A program made the position numbers and the translations under genes. Shown here piece by piece: positions 1-6,205 of a stretch of 7,207 nucleotides of DNA; positions within the stretch are counted from its first letter, which is position 1; every line of letters starts with the position of its first letter. The notes under the pieces were generated by a model, which had not been told where the DNA came from, ran no database searches, and was given only the letters and a program-made list of their open reading frames with translations. The stretch comes from Clostridia bacterium (GTDB taxonomy: Bacteria > Bacillota > DULZ01). The stretch lies in the NCBI GenBank assembly GCA_012520135.1, contig JAAYOX010000060.1, positions 1-7,207 on the forward strand. Reading direction: 5' to 3'.

Positions 1-160
1 CTATTTCGTTATTACCTTGAGCCGTATTTACATCTATATAGCCGGCTCCTCCCTCAACCTGCCTGCGGGCTAAGTCCTGCACAAAAGCAACGTCCCTGTT
101 TTTAATCGCTTCCCTTACGGAAGGAATAGCACTATTAAGCTTTTCACCAATTATTAACAT
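1..160 (-). CDS. Methyltetrahydrofolate:corrinoid methyltransferase, pterin-binding (N-terminal part, cut by window edge)
   Basis: Only the first 53 codons are visible; the gene runs off the left edge. The protein begins MLIIGEKLNSAIPSVREAI and continues through a GGAGYIDVNTAQ segment. In the dihydropteroate-synthase-fold methyltransferases (MtrH, AcsE, and MtvA-type methyltransferase II proteins) the matching regions are the opening strand 'IIGE(K/R)IN' and the 'GA..(I/L)DVN' strand whose Asp and Asn contact the pterin. The start is supported by AGGGGG at 170-175, nine bases upstream. It lies 29 bases after the MFS stop, so it is probably cotranscribed. In this operon the expected reaction is transfer of a methyl group from the methylated corrinoid protein to tetrahydrofolate in the cytoplasm. 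The family call is strong; the direction and partner are inferred from the neighbours. Another DHPS-fold methyltransferase is possible, but a folate-synthesis DHPS is unlikely here. Confidence 0.85.
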   Translation of the reverse strand, partial: MLIIGEKLNSAIPSVREAIKNRDVAFVQDLARRQVEGGAGYIDVNTAQGNNEI

Positions 161-189
161 ACTTACTTTCCCCCTATTCATTCTCATGT

Positions 190-1368
190 TCAGGTTTTTT
201 TAGCAAACAATCCACTGGTTGTGATGGTAATCAGCAGTGCAGCTACCACAGGTAGTGCCCCTGCACTCCAATTACCCTGGGCTTGATTGACTAAAGCCCC
301 TACCAGGGGAGGCCCCATCATAAAGCCTAAATTAAACATCAAATTGATCAATGCCATGGCCAAGCCGGCTAACATGGGCGTGGGAACGGCTTCCGGCGCC
401 AAGGTAAAGCTGCTGGTAGGGAAGAAACCGGGAAACAAACCTAACATGATCATCCACGGCACCACCAAAGCAACTGAATTCAGCAGGAAAGCATAGCCAT
501 ACAGCAGACAGGCCATGATACTGCTTACCAGCAGGATGGTTTTCGGTTTGCCGGATTTATCAATTACCCATCCGGCAATAACCGTAGCGCCAATAGCTAC
601 CATTGGAGATAAACTAACATAAAAATTGGCTAATTCCTCGGCAAATCCATGTCTTTCCATCAGGAAACTCGGACCCCAGGTAACGAAGGCCGCGTTGGCA
701 AAACCAAACCCTCCGAAACCCACTGCCAGCAACCAAATGGCGGGGCTTTTCAACCCTTTCCGGTACAAATCACCGGATATCCGTTCTGTACCTGACTTCT
801 CTTCACCGGCTAAAGGAGGTTCCGATACTATTAAACTATATAAGATCAGTGCAATTAGAGCGAAACCGGAACCAAACCACCAAACTCCTTGCCAGCCAAA
901 GGACCCGTTAATTGGACTGGCCAAATTGAGAATAATGAAACTGCCTACAGGCACCCAGGCGGCCCAAATCCCCATGGGCAAACCTCTTTTTTCCGGCGGA
1001 AACCACATGGCGATCACTGCCGGAGCAACTACCGCGATTAATCCTAAACCAATCCCTTCTACGGCCCGCCCTGCCAACAGCATGGTTGCGTTGGTGGCAA
1101 AAGTACCGATTAGAGAGCCTAGCACGGTGCAGATTAGGGCTACCATACCGCTTAATCTGGCCCCAAACCTATCTAACGTCAAAGCCGCAGGTAAAGATAA
1201 AATGATACCGGCCACCGAAAAAATGGACATCAACCACCCGCCTAAAGCCAAATCAATGCTCAGTTCCTCCAGGAGAATATGCATTACCGGCGGAACCTTG
1301 AATTGATTAATGACCACAGCCACACTTGCCAGAAAGGCAGCCCACATCACTGCCCAAGCCTTACCCAT
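190..1368 (-). CDS. Major facilitator superfamily transporter, 12-helix type
   Basis: A 392-residue, strongly hydrophobic protein of normal MFS length with two halves. The first half has helices at roughly 5-25, 42-64, 73-90, 97-120, 133-152 and 161-181; a hydrophilic central loop (about 184-206) follows; a second set runs from about 210 to 388. A motif-A-like loop between helices 2 and 3 reads LDRFGARLSG (65-74), with a weaker copy in the second half at GWVIDKSGKPK (266-276). The start has AGGAGG at 1375-1380, six bases upstream. The gene follows the corrinoid-protein gene after a 184-base gap containing a palindrome, and precedes the pterin methyltransferase by 29 bases. The context suggests import of the methylated growth substrate, or export of its demethylated product. 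MFS sequence alone does not give substrate or coupling ion; cyanate-permease-like and organic-anion subfamilies are both plausible. Confidence 0.88.
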   Translation of the reverse strand: MGKAWAVMWAAFLASVAVVINQFKVPPVMHILLEELSIDLALGGWLMSIFSVAGIILSLPAALTLDRFGARLSGMVALICTVLGSLIGTFATNATMLLAGRAVEGIGLGLIAVVAPAVIAMWFPPEKRGLPMGIWAAWVPVGSFIILNLASPINGSFGWQGVWWFGSGFALIALILYSLIVSEPPLAGEEKSGTERISGDLYRKGLKSPAIWLLAVGFGGFGFANAAFVTWGPSFLMERHGFAEELANFYVSLSPMVAIGATVIAGWVIDKSGKPKTILLVSSIMACLLYGYAFLLNSVALVVPWMIMLGLFPGFFPTSSFTLAPEAVPTPMLAGLAMALINLMFNLGFMMGPPLVGALVNQAQGNWSAGALPVVAALLITITTSGLFAKKT

Positions 1369-1463
1369 ACAAAGCCTCCTTAAAGGACTGCATCATCACA
1401 AATCTATAAAATTACATTTGCATTATCTTGAATAAATATAATATTCTATAGATTTATAAAAGG

Positions 1464-1501
1464 CCCTTATAATAGAGACAGAACTGTCTCTATTATAAGG
1501 G
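1464..1501 (-). terminator. 17-bp perfect palindrome, possible terminator or attenuator
   Basis: Arms at 1464-1480 and 1485-1501 are exact reverse complements around a 4-base loop. Read on the minus strand, the stem is followed by CCTTTTATAAATC, a short T-rich tract, so it could end or attenuate transcription after the corrinoid-protein gene. The stem is AT-rich apart from its GGG/CCC foot, and the T tract is short, so termination may be partial, with read-through into the transporter gene. The symmetry also places TATAAT on both strands (1468-1473 and 1492-1497), so a promoter or operator role is an alternative. Confidence 0.45.
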
Positions 1502-1552
1502 GGATTAAGTTGGAGCTCTACTACAATCAGTGTACGCTAAATTGCAATTAGC

Positions 1553-2173
1553 TTAGAATATTTGATCGGCGTATTTAACTGCATCACTTGCACTTGTTCC
1601 AAAGAAATCAGCACCAACGTTCTCCTTAACTATTTCATCTACATAGTTGCCTCCGATTAAAATCTTCACATCCAGGCCTTCCTTCCGGATGTCGGCAATA
1701 ATATCCTTCATAGCATCCTGGCAGCCGGTCAAAAGAACGCTCATGGCAACCAGGGGAGCCTTACTATCTTTAATTGCATCAATAAACTTGTCGGACGGTA
1801 CATCTACGCCTAAATCAATTACATTGTATCCGGCACCTTTAAGCAGCATCACTACAATGTTTTTACCTAAATCGTGGACGTCACCTCTTACGGTACCGAT
1901 GACAATATTACCTTTGAATTCCTGGTTAGCTCCTTTTAGATGGGGCTCCAGTTCATCCATGGCATCTTTCATAATTTCCCCGGCCATGACCAATTCGCTG
2001 AGGAAATACTCTTCTGCTTCAAAAAGACGACCCACTTCCGTCATACCTTCCTGAAGCCTGCCTACTATCTCCAATGCCGGGGTTCCTGCCCCCAGCCGTT
2101 CTTTAACTAAAGACATAACCTGTTCGTCTTCCAATTCGGCAACCGCAATTGCCAATGCATCTGTCAATGCCAT
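1553..2173 (-). CDS. Corrinoid (B12-binding) methyl-carrier protein, MttC/MtvC type
   Basis: A 206-residue protein of the usual length for corrinoid proteins of methanol, methylamine and O-demethylase systems. Residues 1-85 match the helical cap domain (B12-binding 2), with the characteristic EVGRLFEAEEYFLSEL stretch at 47-61. Residues 88-206 form the Rossmann-like B12-binding domain. The lower-ligand motif DxHxxG is present as GDVHDLGKN (D98, H100, G103), with SVLLTG at 145-150 and the nucleotide-loop glycines IGGNYVDE at 173-180. Histidine 100 should coordinate cobalt. The start has AGGAGG at 2184-2189, ten bases upstream. It follows the 57-residue ORF by 55 bases in the same operon. It should receive the methyl group from the URO-D-fold enzyme and hand it to the pterin methyltransferase. 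Which member of the MtbC/MttC/MtvC group it is cannot be told from the sequence alone. Confidence 0.95.
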   Translation of the reverse strand: MALTDALAIAVAELEDEQVMSLVKERLGAGTPALEIVGRLQEGMTEVGRLFEAEEYFLSELVMAGEIMKDAMDELEPHLKGANQEFKGNIVIGTVRGDVHDLGKNIVVMLLKGAGYNVIDLGVDVPSDKFIDAIKDSKAPLVAMSVLLTGCQDAMKDIIADIRKEGLDVKILIGGNYVDEIVKENVGADFFGTSASDAVKYADQIF

Positions 2174-2228
2174 TATCTAAACGCCTCCTATCATCATATA
2201 ATTTCAGGCCAAACCGGTTAGAGCCGGG

Positions 2229-2402
2229 TTACCGCTGTACCCACCACCAAAGATAAATATAGGCAAAAGCATCTAATTTTTCCCATTCGGCTTTAATCAT
2301 ATCCCGGTTACCTTGAATAGGCTCCATTTTTTCCACTATTTCATTCCACGGAACGGTTGTACCCGGCAGTCTGTTGACTTCCCCTTTGTTAATTTCCGTC
2401 AT
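2229..2402 (-). CDS. Small protein (57 aa) between methyltransferase I and corrinoid protein genes
   Basis: This ORF starts at 2402 with AGGAGG at 2411-2416, eight bases upstream, which is as good a ribosome binding site as any in the window. It ends with TAA at 2229-2231. It begins MTEINKGEVNRLPG and ends with an aromatic run, AYIYLWWWVQR. The middle (about 19-45) is charged and probably helical. There is no signal peptide, cysteine pair or recognisable domain. Gaps of 35 bases before and 55 bases after put it inside the methyltransferase operon, between two proteins that must dock with each other. I do not recognise a family. A role as an accessory or docking subunit of the demethylase, or peripheral membrane attachment through the aromatic C-terminus, is inference only. 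Translation is likely given the ribosome binding site and operon position. Confidence 0.7.
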   Translation of the reverse strand: MTEINKGEVNRLPGTTVPWNEIVEKMEPIQGNRDMIKAEWEKLDAFAYIYLWWWVQR

Positions 2403-2437
2403 CTGACTAACCTCCTCGGCAAATATTTATTTTCCAA

Positions 2438-3613
2438 TTAATAAACACCGTATTCCCGTGTAGTTTCAACCAGGGCCCTAATGTTTTCCACCTTGGCATC
2501 GTACTGGATTACACCGGCCGCATCCATAATGAAACCACCGTCAGCTGCATAATTGTCAATGAGTCGCTTACAGTAATCGCTGACTTCTTCGGGCTTACCG
2601 TAAGATAACAGGGTATTTGGTACGTTACCACTGATACAGAACCGGCCGCCCAAAATCTTATGTGCTTTATCAATATCAGTTTGGTCTACGTGGAACACAA
2701 TACTCTTATCCGGCAGCTCAGCAATCTTCTCCAAGTAAGGTGTCCAGTTACCTTCTGCATAGAACATGGTTCTGATGCCTTTTTCCCACAAGCCTTCGAT
2801 TACTTTCTTTAAGGTAGGCCAGTAGAAAGTATCCCACTGTTTTTCATTTAGGAAAGGATAAGCACCTCTATGCAAGGGCAGGAAGTTGGGCAATGTGGTA
2901 TTGCCACCGCTAGTGGCCATTCCGTAGAAAATGTTGTGATCTACCAGCACGTCCAACGCGGCCAAGACTTTGTCAGGGCGTTTCCGCAAGTCAATCATGA
3001 TTCCTCTTAAAGCCCGAAGTACGTCTCCCAACGTATCAAAAGGAGCTTTATGCATCCCGGCAATACTGGTGGGATAACCGTATTGCTCTCTCCACATTTG
3101 GGCAGCTTGTGCTTTTGCACCGGTATCCATTACCATGGCTGCCGCTCCTTTAACTAAAGCCATATTAGCCCGGAAGGAACCCGGCTCGGCAAATTCTTCG
3201 TGAATCCGAGGTAGTAAACAATCCATAATCCACTTGGTAGGATCAGCAATAAAGGCATCATAATCCTCAGGCTTCATATATTCTTCTTCTACATATTGGA
3301 ACTGGCGGTTTTCCTCCAAATCTCTACCGGCAAATTTTAAATATTTTGCTCCTACAGCATCATGAAGAGGTGCCCACCACAAGTTAGGTGCACCGGGACA
3401 AGTATCCATATCAAAATCCTGAATAAGCTTGGTAGCCGCAGCAATATTCTTTTCCGCATCATAATAGATTTCTTGGAGGGTAAAACCGGCGTATTTAGCC
3501 GAGAATTCACTTATTTGCAGGCGAATAGGCACTTTATCAGGCTTGCCTACATTCAAGGCAGTAACATAGCGATTTAACCGTTCTTGATAAGCCTTTTCCA
3601 TTTGACTCGACAT
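2438..3613 (-). CDS. URO-D-fold methyltransferase I (substrate:corrinoid methyltransferase)
   Basis: A 391-residue protein of the uroporphyrinogen-decarboxylase superfamily, the TIM-barrel fold shared by MtaA/MtbA, CmuA and the O-demethylase methyltransferases I of acetogens. The start at 3613 (MSSQMEKAYQ) is chosen because AGGAGG lies nine bases upstream at 3623-3628; the frame stays open to 3754 but that extension has no good ribosome binding site and lies in the leader. The HxC...C zinc site of MtaA/MtbA is not seen: the matching places read FHVDQ (H308) and MDAAG (363-367). Instead E287 and H308 have the spacing E-x20-H, with E273 as E-x13-E before it, close to the E-x14-E-x20-H zinc motif I recall for an acetogen veratrol O-demethylase. 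A small protein and corrinoid-protein gene follow directly. It probably demethylates an external methyl donor, perhaps an aryl methyl ether; the substrate is not determinable. Heme biosynthesis is unlikely in this context. Confidence 0.88.
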   Translation of the reverse strand: MSSQMEKAYQERLNRYVTALNVGKPDKVPIRLQISEFSAKYAGFTLQEIYYDAEKNIAAATKLIQDFDMDTCPGAPNLWWAPLHDAVGAKYLKFAGRDLEENRQFQYVEEEYMKPEDYDAFIADPTKWIMDCLLPRIHEEFAEPGSFRANMALVKGAAAMVMDTGAKAQAAQMWREQYGYPTSIAGMHKAPFDTLGDVLRALRGIMIDLRKRPDKVLAALDVLVDHNIFYGMATSGGNTTLPNFLPLHRGAYPFLNEKQWDTFYWPTLKKVIEGLWEKGIRTMFYAEGNWTPYLEKIAELPDKSIVFHVDQTDIDKAHKILGGRFCISGNVPNTLLSYGKPEEVSDYCKRLIDNYAADGGFIMDAAGVIQYDAKVENIRALVETTREYGVY

Positions 3614-3793
3614 GAAAAAATACCTCCTATCGTTGGACTTTGTGATAACCTGGAAGCCATCCGCAACATGCCTATATGTTTCCCAGCATCCCTCCTTTTT
3701 ATTAAATAACAAGGAACAAGGGCTGCAAATACTAGTCGAAATATCGCGGAACAAGAAGACTTGATAATATGTTATATTGTATATACAACTCTT
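3614..3793 (-). other. Presumed 5' leader of the methyltransferase operon
   Basis: About 180 bases lie between the predicted transcription start and the methyltransferase start codon. The only structure seen is an imperfect hairpin at 3684-3725 (CAGC/GCTG closing pairs and a CCTT/AAGG inner stem). I see no cobalamin-riboswitch B12 box, no SAM or THF riboswitch core and no T-box sequence. The leader has no convincing upstream ORF: an ATG in the AGGGATG context near 3690 stops after five codons. Confidence 0.4.
3777..3788. promoter_or_regulatory. 12-bp palindrome TTGTATATACAA, candidate operator
   Basis: The sequence is a perfect inverted repeat located about 5-17 bases downstream of the predicted transcription start of the methyltransferase operon, where a bound repressor would block initiation or clearance. 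It resembles the TTGTATACAA-type sites known for several GntR/FCD-family regulators. The regulator is not in the window. AT-rich palindromes arise by chance, so the operator role is inferred mainly from position. Confidence 0.45.
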
Positions 3794-3799
3794 GTGTCT

Positions 3800-3829
3800 A
3801 TCTTAACACTCGTCCCCCAACTCTGTCAA
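3800..3829 (-). promoter_or_regulatory. Sigma-A-type promoter for the methyltransferase operon
   Basis: On the minus strand a perfect -35 TTGACA (3824-3829) is followed after 18 bases by TAAGAT (3800-3805), a four-of-six -10 match. The predicted start is near 3793. It lies upstream of the first operon gene and immediately upstream of the palindrome at 3777-3788. Confidence 0.6.
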
Positions 3830-3882
3830 TAAGGAAAAGAGAGATTTTTTTAATAAATCTGATTGTTCTAGTTATCACTTTC

Positions 3883-3987
3883 TCAATCTTCCTGTTTACA
3901 TAATTTAGGATCAGCATCCGATTCACTTAGGCCGTCGACAAAATGCTTTCCTGAAAATAAATAAGCACGCCTTGTCTTTGCCCATTT
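3883..3987 (-). pseudogene. Possible short or frameshifted small ORF after the structured element
   Basis: An AGGAGG at 3992-3997 sits six bases before an ATG at 3985, which opens a 20-codon frame (MGKDKACLF...) ending with TGA at 3923-3925. The neighbouring frame is open for 34 codons (3987 to TGA at 3883-3885) with a protein-like C-terminal half (FVDGLSESDADPKL, ending KQED) but has no start codon. One base fewer in the A4 run at the start, or in the T4 run near 3950, would join a good start to the longer frame. This may be a decayed or mis-sequenced 34-35-residue gene, a leader peptide, or chance. Open stretches of this length occur randomly, so confidence is low. Confidence 0.25.
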
Positions 3988-3994
3988 TCATCCT

Positions 3995-4104
3995 CCTACT
4001 AGCGCCGCACAAGCGACATGGGGTCTAGTAGGTGTTAATCGAAGGGCTCAATTGGAGCCAAAGAGCGAAGGAGCCGGACTCCCCTGAAGCCCGCTATTAA
4101 CACC
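3995..4104 (-). ncRNA. Candidate structured RNA element of unknown class
   Basis: Read on the minus strand, a 9-bp stem (GGTGTTAAT at 4096-4104 with ATTAACACC at 4031-4039) encloses about 56 bases containing GGAG/CTCC and GGCTC/GAGCC hairpins, or alternatively an outer GGGCT/AGCCC pairing. Next is a second stem, CCTACTAG (4025-4032) with CTAGTAGG (3995-4002), enclosing a GTCGC-TTGT-GCGGC hairpin (4004-4017). The two stems share two bases, so they would stack or compete. The last arm overlaps the AGGAGG at 3992-3997. This looks like a regulatory RNA that hides a ribosome binding site. It matches no riboswitch core I know. A transposon-derived inverted repeat is the main alternative. Confidence 0.4.
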
Positions 4105-4119
4105 CGTTAGAAAATTGTA

Positions 4120-4133
4120 GTTTGTCAACAAAC
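4120..4133. repeat. Short inverted repeat GTTTGTCAACAAAC downstream of the RtcB gene
   Basis: Six-base arms flank a two-base centre, 22 bases after the RtcB stop codon. It includes TTGACA on the minus strand, but no well-placed -10 follows. It could be a protein site; nothing in the window identifies the binder. Confidence 0.25.
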
Positions 4134-4154
4134 AGAAAGCACCGGAACGCCTGT

Positions 4155-5261
4155 TCATTCATTCGATTTAAAGTTATAAACCGGTTTGATATGGTCCAGG
4201 ATTTGCACTGTATCGCGGATATTGTTGATGATTTCATCCATGTCTTTATAAGCCAGGGCACATTCATCCAAAGTAGACTTATTAACCGTGGTGGTGTAAA
4301 TACCTTTCATGGACTGCCGGAATTCCTCCAAGCTAAGGATTTCTTTGGCTTTCCGCCTGCTCATGAGCCTTCCTGCCCCATGAGGGGCTGAATAGTTCCA
4401 ATCAGGATTACCTTTGCCCATACAAATTAAACTTCCGTCCCGCATATTCAGGGGAATAAGTACTTTTTCGCCTTTACGGGCGGAGATGGCCCCTTTTCTT
4501 AAAACCATACTGTCCAGGTCAATATAATTGTGAATGGTAGTAAATTGCTCCACAATGGTAAGACCCATTCCGTTTACAATCTCATCCACAATGGCCCGGC
4601 GGTTGCAGACAGCATACTGCTGTACTATTTTCATGTCATGAAGGTAATTGTCATAGCTTGGGCCTTCCAAATAAGCCAGTGATTTGCTGATCTCTACCGA
4701 AGCGGCTTTCAGTTCCTGATAAGCCAGTTTTTGATAATAATCCGCCACCTGCTTGCCTAAATGACGGCTGCCGGAATGAACCACTAAATATAAGAAACCA
4801 TTGCTGTCTTGATTCACTTCGATGAAGTGGTTGCCTCCCCCCAGAGTGCCGATACTCAGCCTTGCCCGATCCAAATTAACATGATTTTTACAGATTAGGT
4901 TATCAAAATCCACCTTTTTTGCATAAGGATGGGGTTTTTTCCTGATGGCAAAACCGGCAGGAATACGACTATAAATCAACCGGTCCAGTTTGTCGAAATC
5001 CAGCTTCTTATCCCCTAGTTTAATTGTTTCCATGCCGCAGCCGATATCCACTCCCACCAAATTGGGCACTATTTTATCGGTTACGGTCATGGTAGTACCG
5101 ATGGTGCATCCAACTCCCGCATGGACATCGGGCATAATGCGGATCCGGCTTCCCCGGGTAAATGCCTGGTCACAGAGCTCCCTGATCTGGGCCAAGGCCT
5201 CATTTTCTACCTGATTGGTAAGTATTTTAGCGTTATTATACTTCCCTTTAACTTCAATCAT
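4155..5261 (-). CDS. rtcB: RtcB-family RNA-splicing ligase
   Basis: A 368-residue RtcB protein. RtcB joins 2',3'-cyclic-phosphate (or 3'-phosphate) and 5'-hydroxyl RNA ends using GTP and Mn2+, through a guanylated histidine. The hallmark motifs are intact: DVHAGVGCTIG (45-55), GVDIGCGM with Asp72 and Cys75, GTLGGGNHFIEV with Asn144 and His145, VVHSGSRHLG with His162, TTIHNY with His244, and APHGAGRLMSRRKA with His294 as the expected guanylation site. These correspond to the metal and nucleotide ligands of the E. coli enzyme. It is about 40 residues shorter than E. coli RtcB (408) but no motif is lost, so it should be active. AGGTGA lies four bases before the start. It follows the nucleoside hydrolase gene by 62 bases, likely on one transcript. 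No archease gene is present. A role in RNA repair is inferred from the family. Confidence 0.93.
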   Translation of the reverse strand: MIEVKGKYNNAKILTNQVENEALAQIRELCDQAFTRGSRIRIMPDVHAGVGCTIGTTMTVTDKIVPNLVGVDIGCGMETIKLGDKKLDFDKLDRLIYSRIPAGFAIRKKPHPYAKKVDFDNLICKNHVNLDRARLSIGTLGGGNHFIEVNQDSNGFLYLVVHSGSRHLGKQVADYYQKLAYQELKAASVEISKSLAYLEGPSYDNYLHDMKIVQQYAVCNRRAIVDEIVNGMGLTIVEQFTTIHNYIDLDSMVLRKGAISARKGEKVLIPLNMRDGSLICMGKGNPDWNYSAPHGAGRLMSRRKAKEILSLEEFRQSMKGIYTTTVNKSTLDECALAYKDMDEIINNIRDTVQILDHIKPVYNFKSNE

Positions 5262-5290
5262 GTTCTCACCTATTATTAAATTAACTTATC

Positions 5291-5308
5291 GCCCAAAGAA
5301 GTTCGGGC
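5291..5308 (-). other. Intercistronic hairpin before the RtcB gene
   Basis: On the minus strand GCCCGAA and TTTGGGC pair (seven pairs including one G-U) around a CTTC loop, between the nucleoside hydrolase stop and the RtcB ribosome binding site. No T tract follows, so it is not a normal terminator; it may set relative expression or protect an mRNA end. Confidence 0.3.
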
Positions 5309-5323
5309 CTCCAATTATCTAAA

Positions 5324-6205
5324 TTAAATTTCCACACTAAGCCAAGCATTGTAAATACGCTCTTTAAAACTGTTGATATTCTTGATTTTGGGTGTATTGA
5401 CGGTAGATTTCTGCCGGTCTCCGGATTGGTAAACCAGCCACCCCTGTTTAAGAAGACTTACATTTGGAGTAATCATAATTTCCTTGTCATCAAACAGTTC
5501 CGGCCTTATTAAATAAGCGGCAGCCACCACATCCCAATTATGAAAGCCGTCCAACTCGAATGTTTCCATCATATCCTCAAACCAATAATTACACTTGTCC
5601 CAAATATACCGGGCTACAGGTTTGGAGCAGGTTTTCAGCTTTTGGGCAAATTCCTCTCCGCTGAAATAGGCGTCTAAACAATGATTGCCGGTAATCACCG
5701 ACATATTGTTCCCTTGCTCCAACACCAATGCCGTCGCTGCCGGATCACAGGAGAAATTCAGCTCATCCAGCACTTTGCCATTGATGATTAACTTTTGGGT
5801 AATTCCCCCCATCAGTACGATTTGGGGGATTTTAGTGAAGATATCTTGATCTTTTAAATAAGCTCCCCTTAAGTTGGTCAGGGAGCCGGTTGCCAGAATA
5901 CTGATCTGTCCGGGATAAGCATTGACGGTTTCCACGATAAAATCCGCCGCCTCACTCTCAAGTACCCCGGGATTGGGGCAGCCTTTAAAAAGATTGATCC
6001 CGGGTCGACCAATCTCTTGTAGCATCTTTGAAGTATTATGATAGACAGTCTCTATATCACTATTGCCGTAAGTAGTGGTAATACCGCAAATCTCCCTGTT
6101 TCCTTCTCCCAGCAGGTATAATAAAGCCAGTCCGTCATCCACGTCACAGCCTTTAACTCCCATGGTATTGTCACAGTCAAAGATTATTTTCTTTTGCCCG
6201 CTCAT
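5324..6205 (-). CDS. Inosine/uridine-preferring-type nucleoside hydrolase
   Basis: A 293-residue protein of the IUNH family, which cleaves ribonucleosides to base and ribose with a bound Ca2+. The start at 6205 (MSGQKKIIFDCDN) is preferred because AAGGGA at 6215-6220 is nine bases upstream; an ATG at 6214 directly abuts that site. The N-terminal metal site is seen as DCDN...DVDDGLAL (D10, D12, D23, D24), a variant of the usual DxDxxxDD with seven extra residues between the second and third Asp. Further family positions are MGG (132-134), the NFSCDPAA segment (N150, D154) and HNWD near the C-terminus, whose D225 should complete the metal site. It overlaps the upstream oxidoreductase gene by 29 bases, implying translational coupling. 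The preferred nucleoside cannot be told. A role with RtcB in RNA or nucleoside turnover is conjecture. Confidence 0.88.
   Translation of the reverse strand: MSGQKKIIFDCDNTMGVKGCDVDDGLALLYLLGEGNREICGITTTYGNSDIETVYHNTSKMLQEIGRPGINLFKGCPNPGVLESEAADFIVETVNAYPGQISILATGSLTNLRGAYLKDQDIFTKIPQIVLMGGITQKLIINGKVLDELNFSCDPAATALVLEQGNNMSVITGNHCLDAYFSGEEFAQKLKTCSKPVARYIWDKCNYWFEDMMETFELDGFHNWDVVAAAYLIRPELFDDKEIMITPNVSLLKQGWLVYQSGDRQKSTVNTPKIKNINSFKERIYNAWLSVEI

Noticed and set aside
626..1306. Long plus-strand ORF opposite the transporter gene
   Set aside because: It is the antisense shadow of the MFS gene: proline- and lysine-rich, without a ribosome binding site or recognisable domain. The same holds for the other plus-strand ORFs at 287-496, 1647-2054, 3362-3577, 4122-4391, 4990-5214 and 6699-6890.
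1400..1455. Nine-base inverted repeat (AAATCTATA at 1400-1408, TATAGATTT at 1447-1455) upstream of the transporter gene
   Set aside because: The arms are AT-rich and 38 bases apart in an AT-rich gap; chance is a sufficient explanation. No well-spaced -35/-10 pair was found there either.
3614..3754. N-terminal extension of the methyltransferase by 47 residues to an ATG at 3754
   Set aside because: The extension has no good ribosome binding site, its residues do not look like the family N-terminus, and the internal start at 3613 has an ideal AGGAGG.
3614..3793. Cobalamin riboswitch in the leader of a corrinoid-dependent operon
   Set aside because: No B12-box sequence or multi-stem core is visible; only one imperfect hairpin (3684-3725) is present.
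3842..3860. AGATTT/AAATCT hairpin as terminator upstream of the promoter
   Set aside because: The stem is six pairs and almost all AT, and the following tract is CTCTTTTCC, so support is too weak to list as a feature.
3900..3990. GGGCAAA ... GGAAAGC ... CGGCCTAAG on the minus strand resembles parts of a c-di-GMP-I (GEMM) riboswitch
   Set aside because: The short stem required between the two conserved purine segments is absent, the ACGCAAAGC core is not matched, and the P1 pairing is missing.
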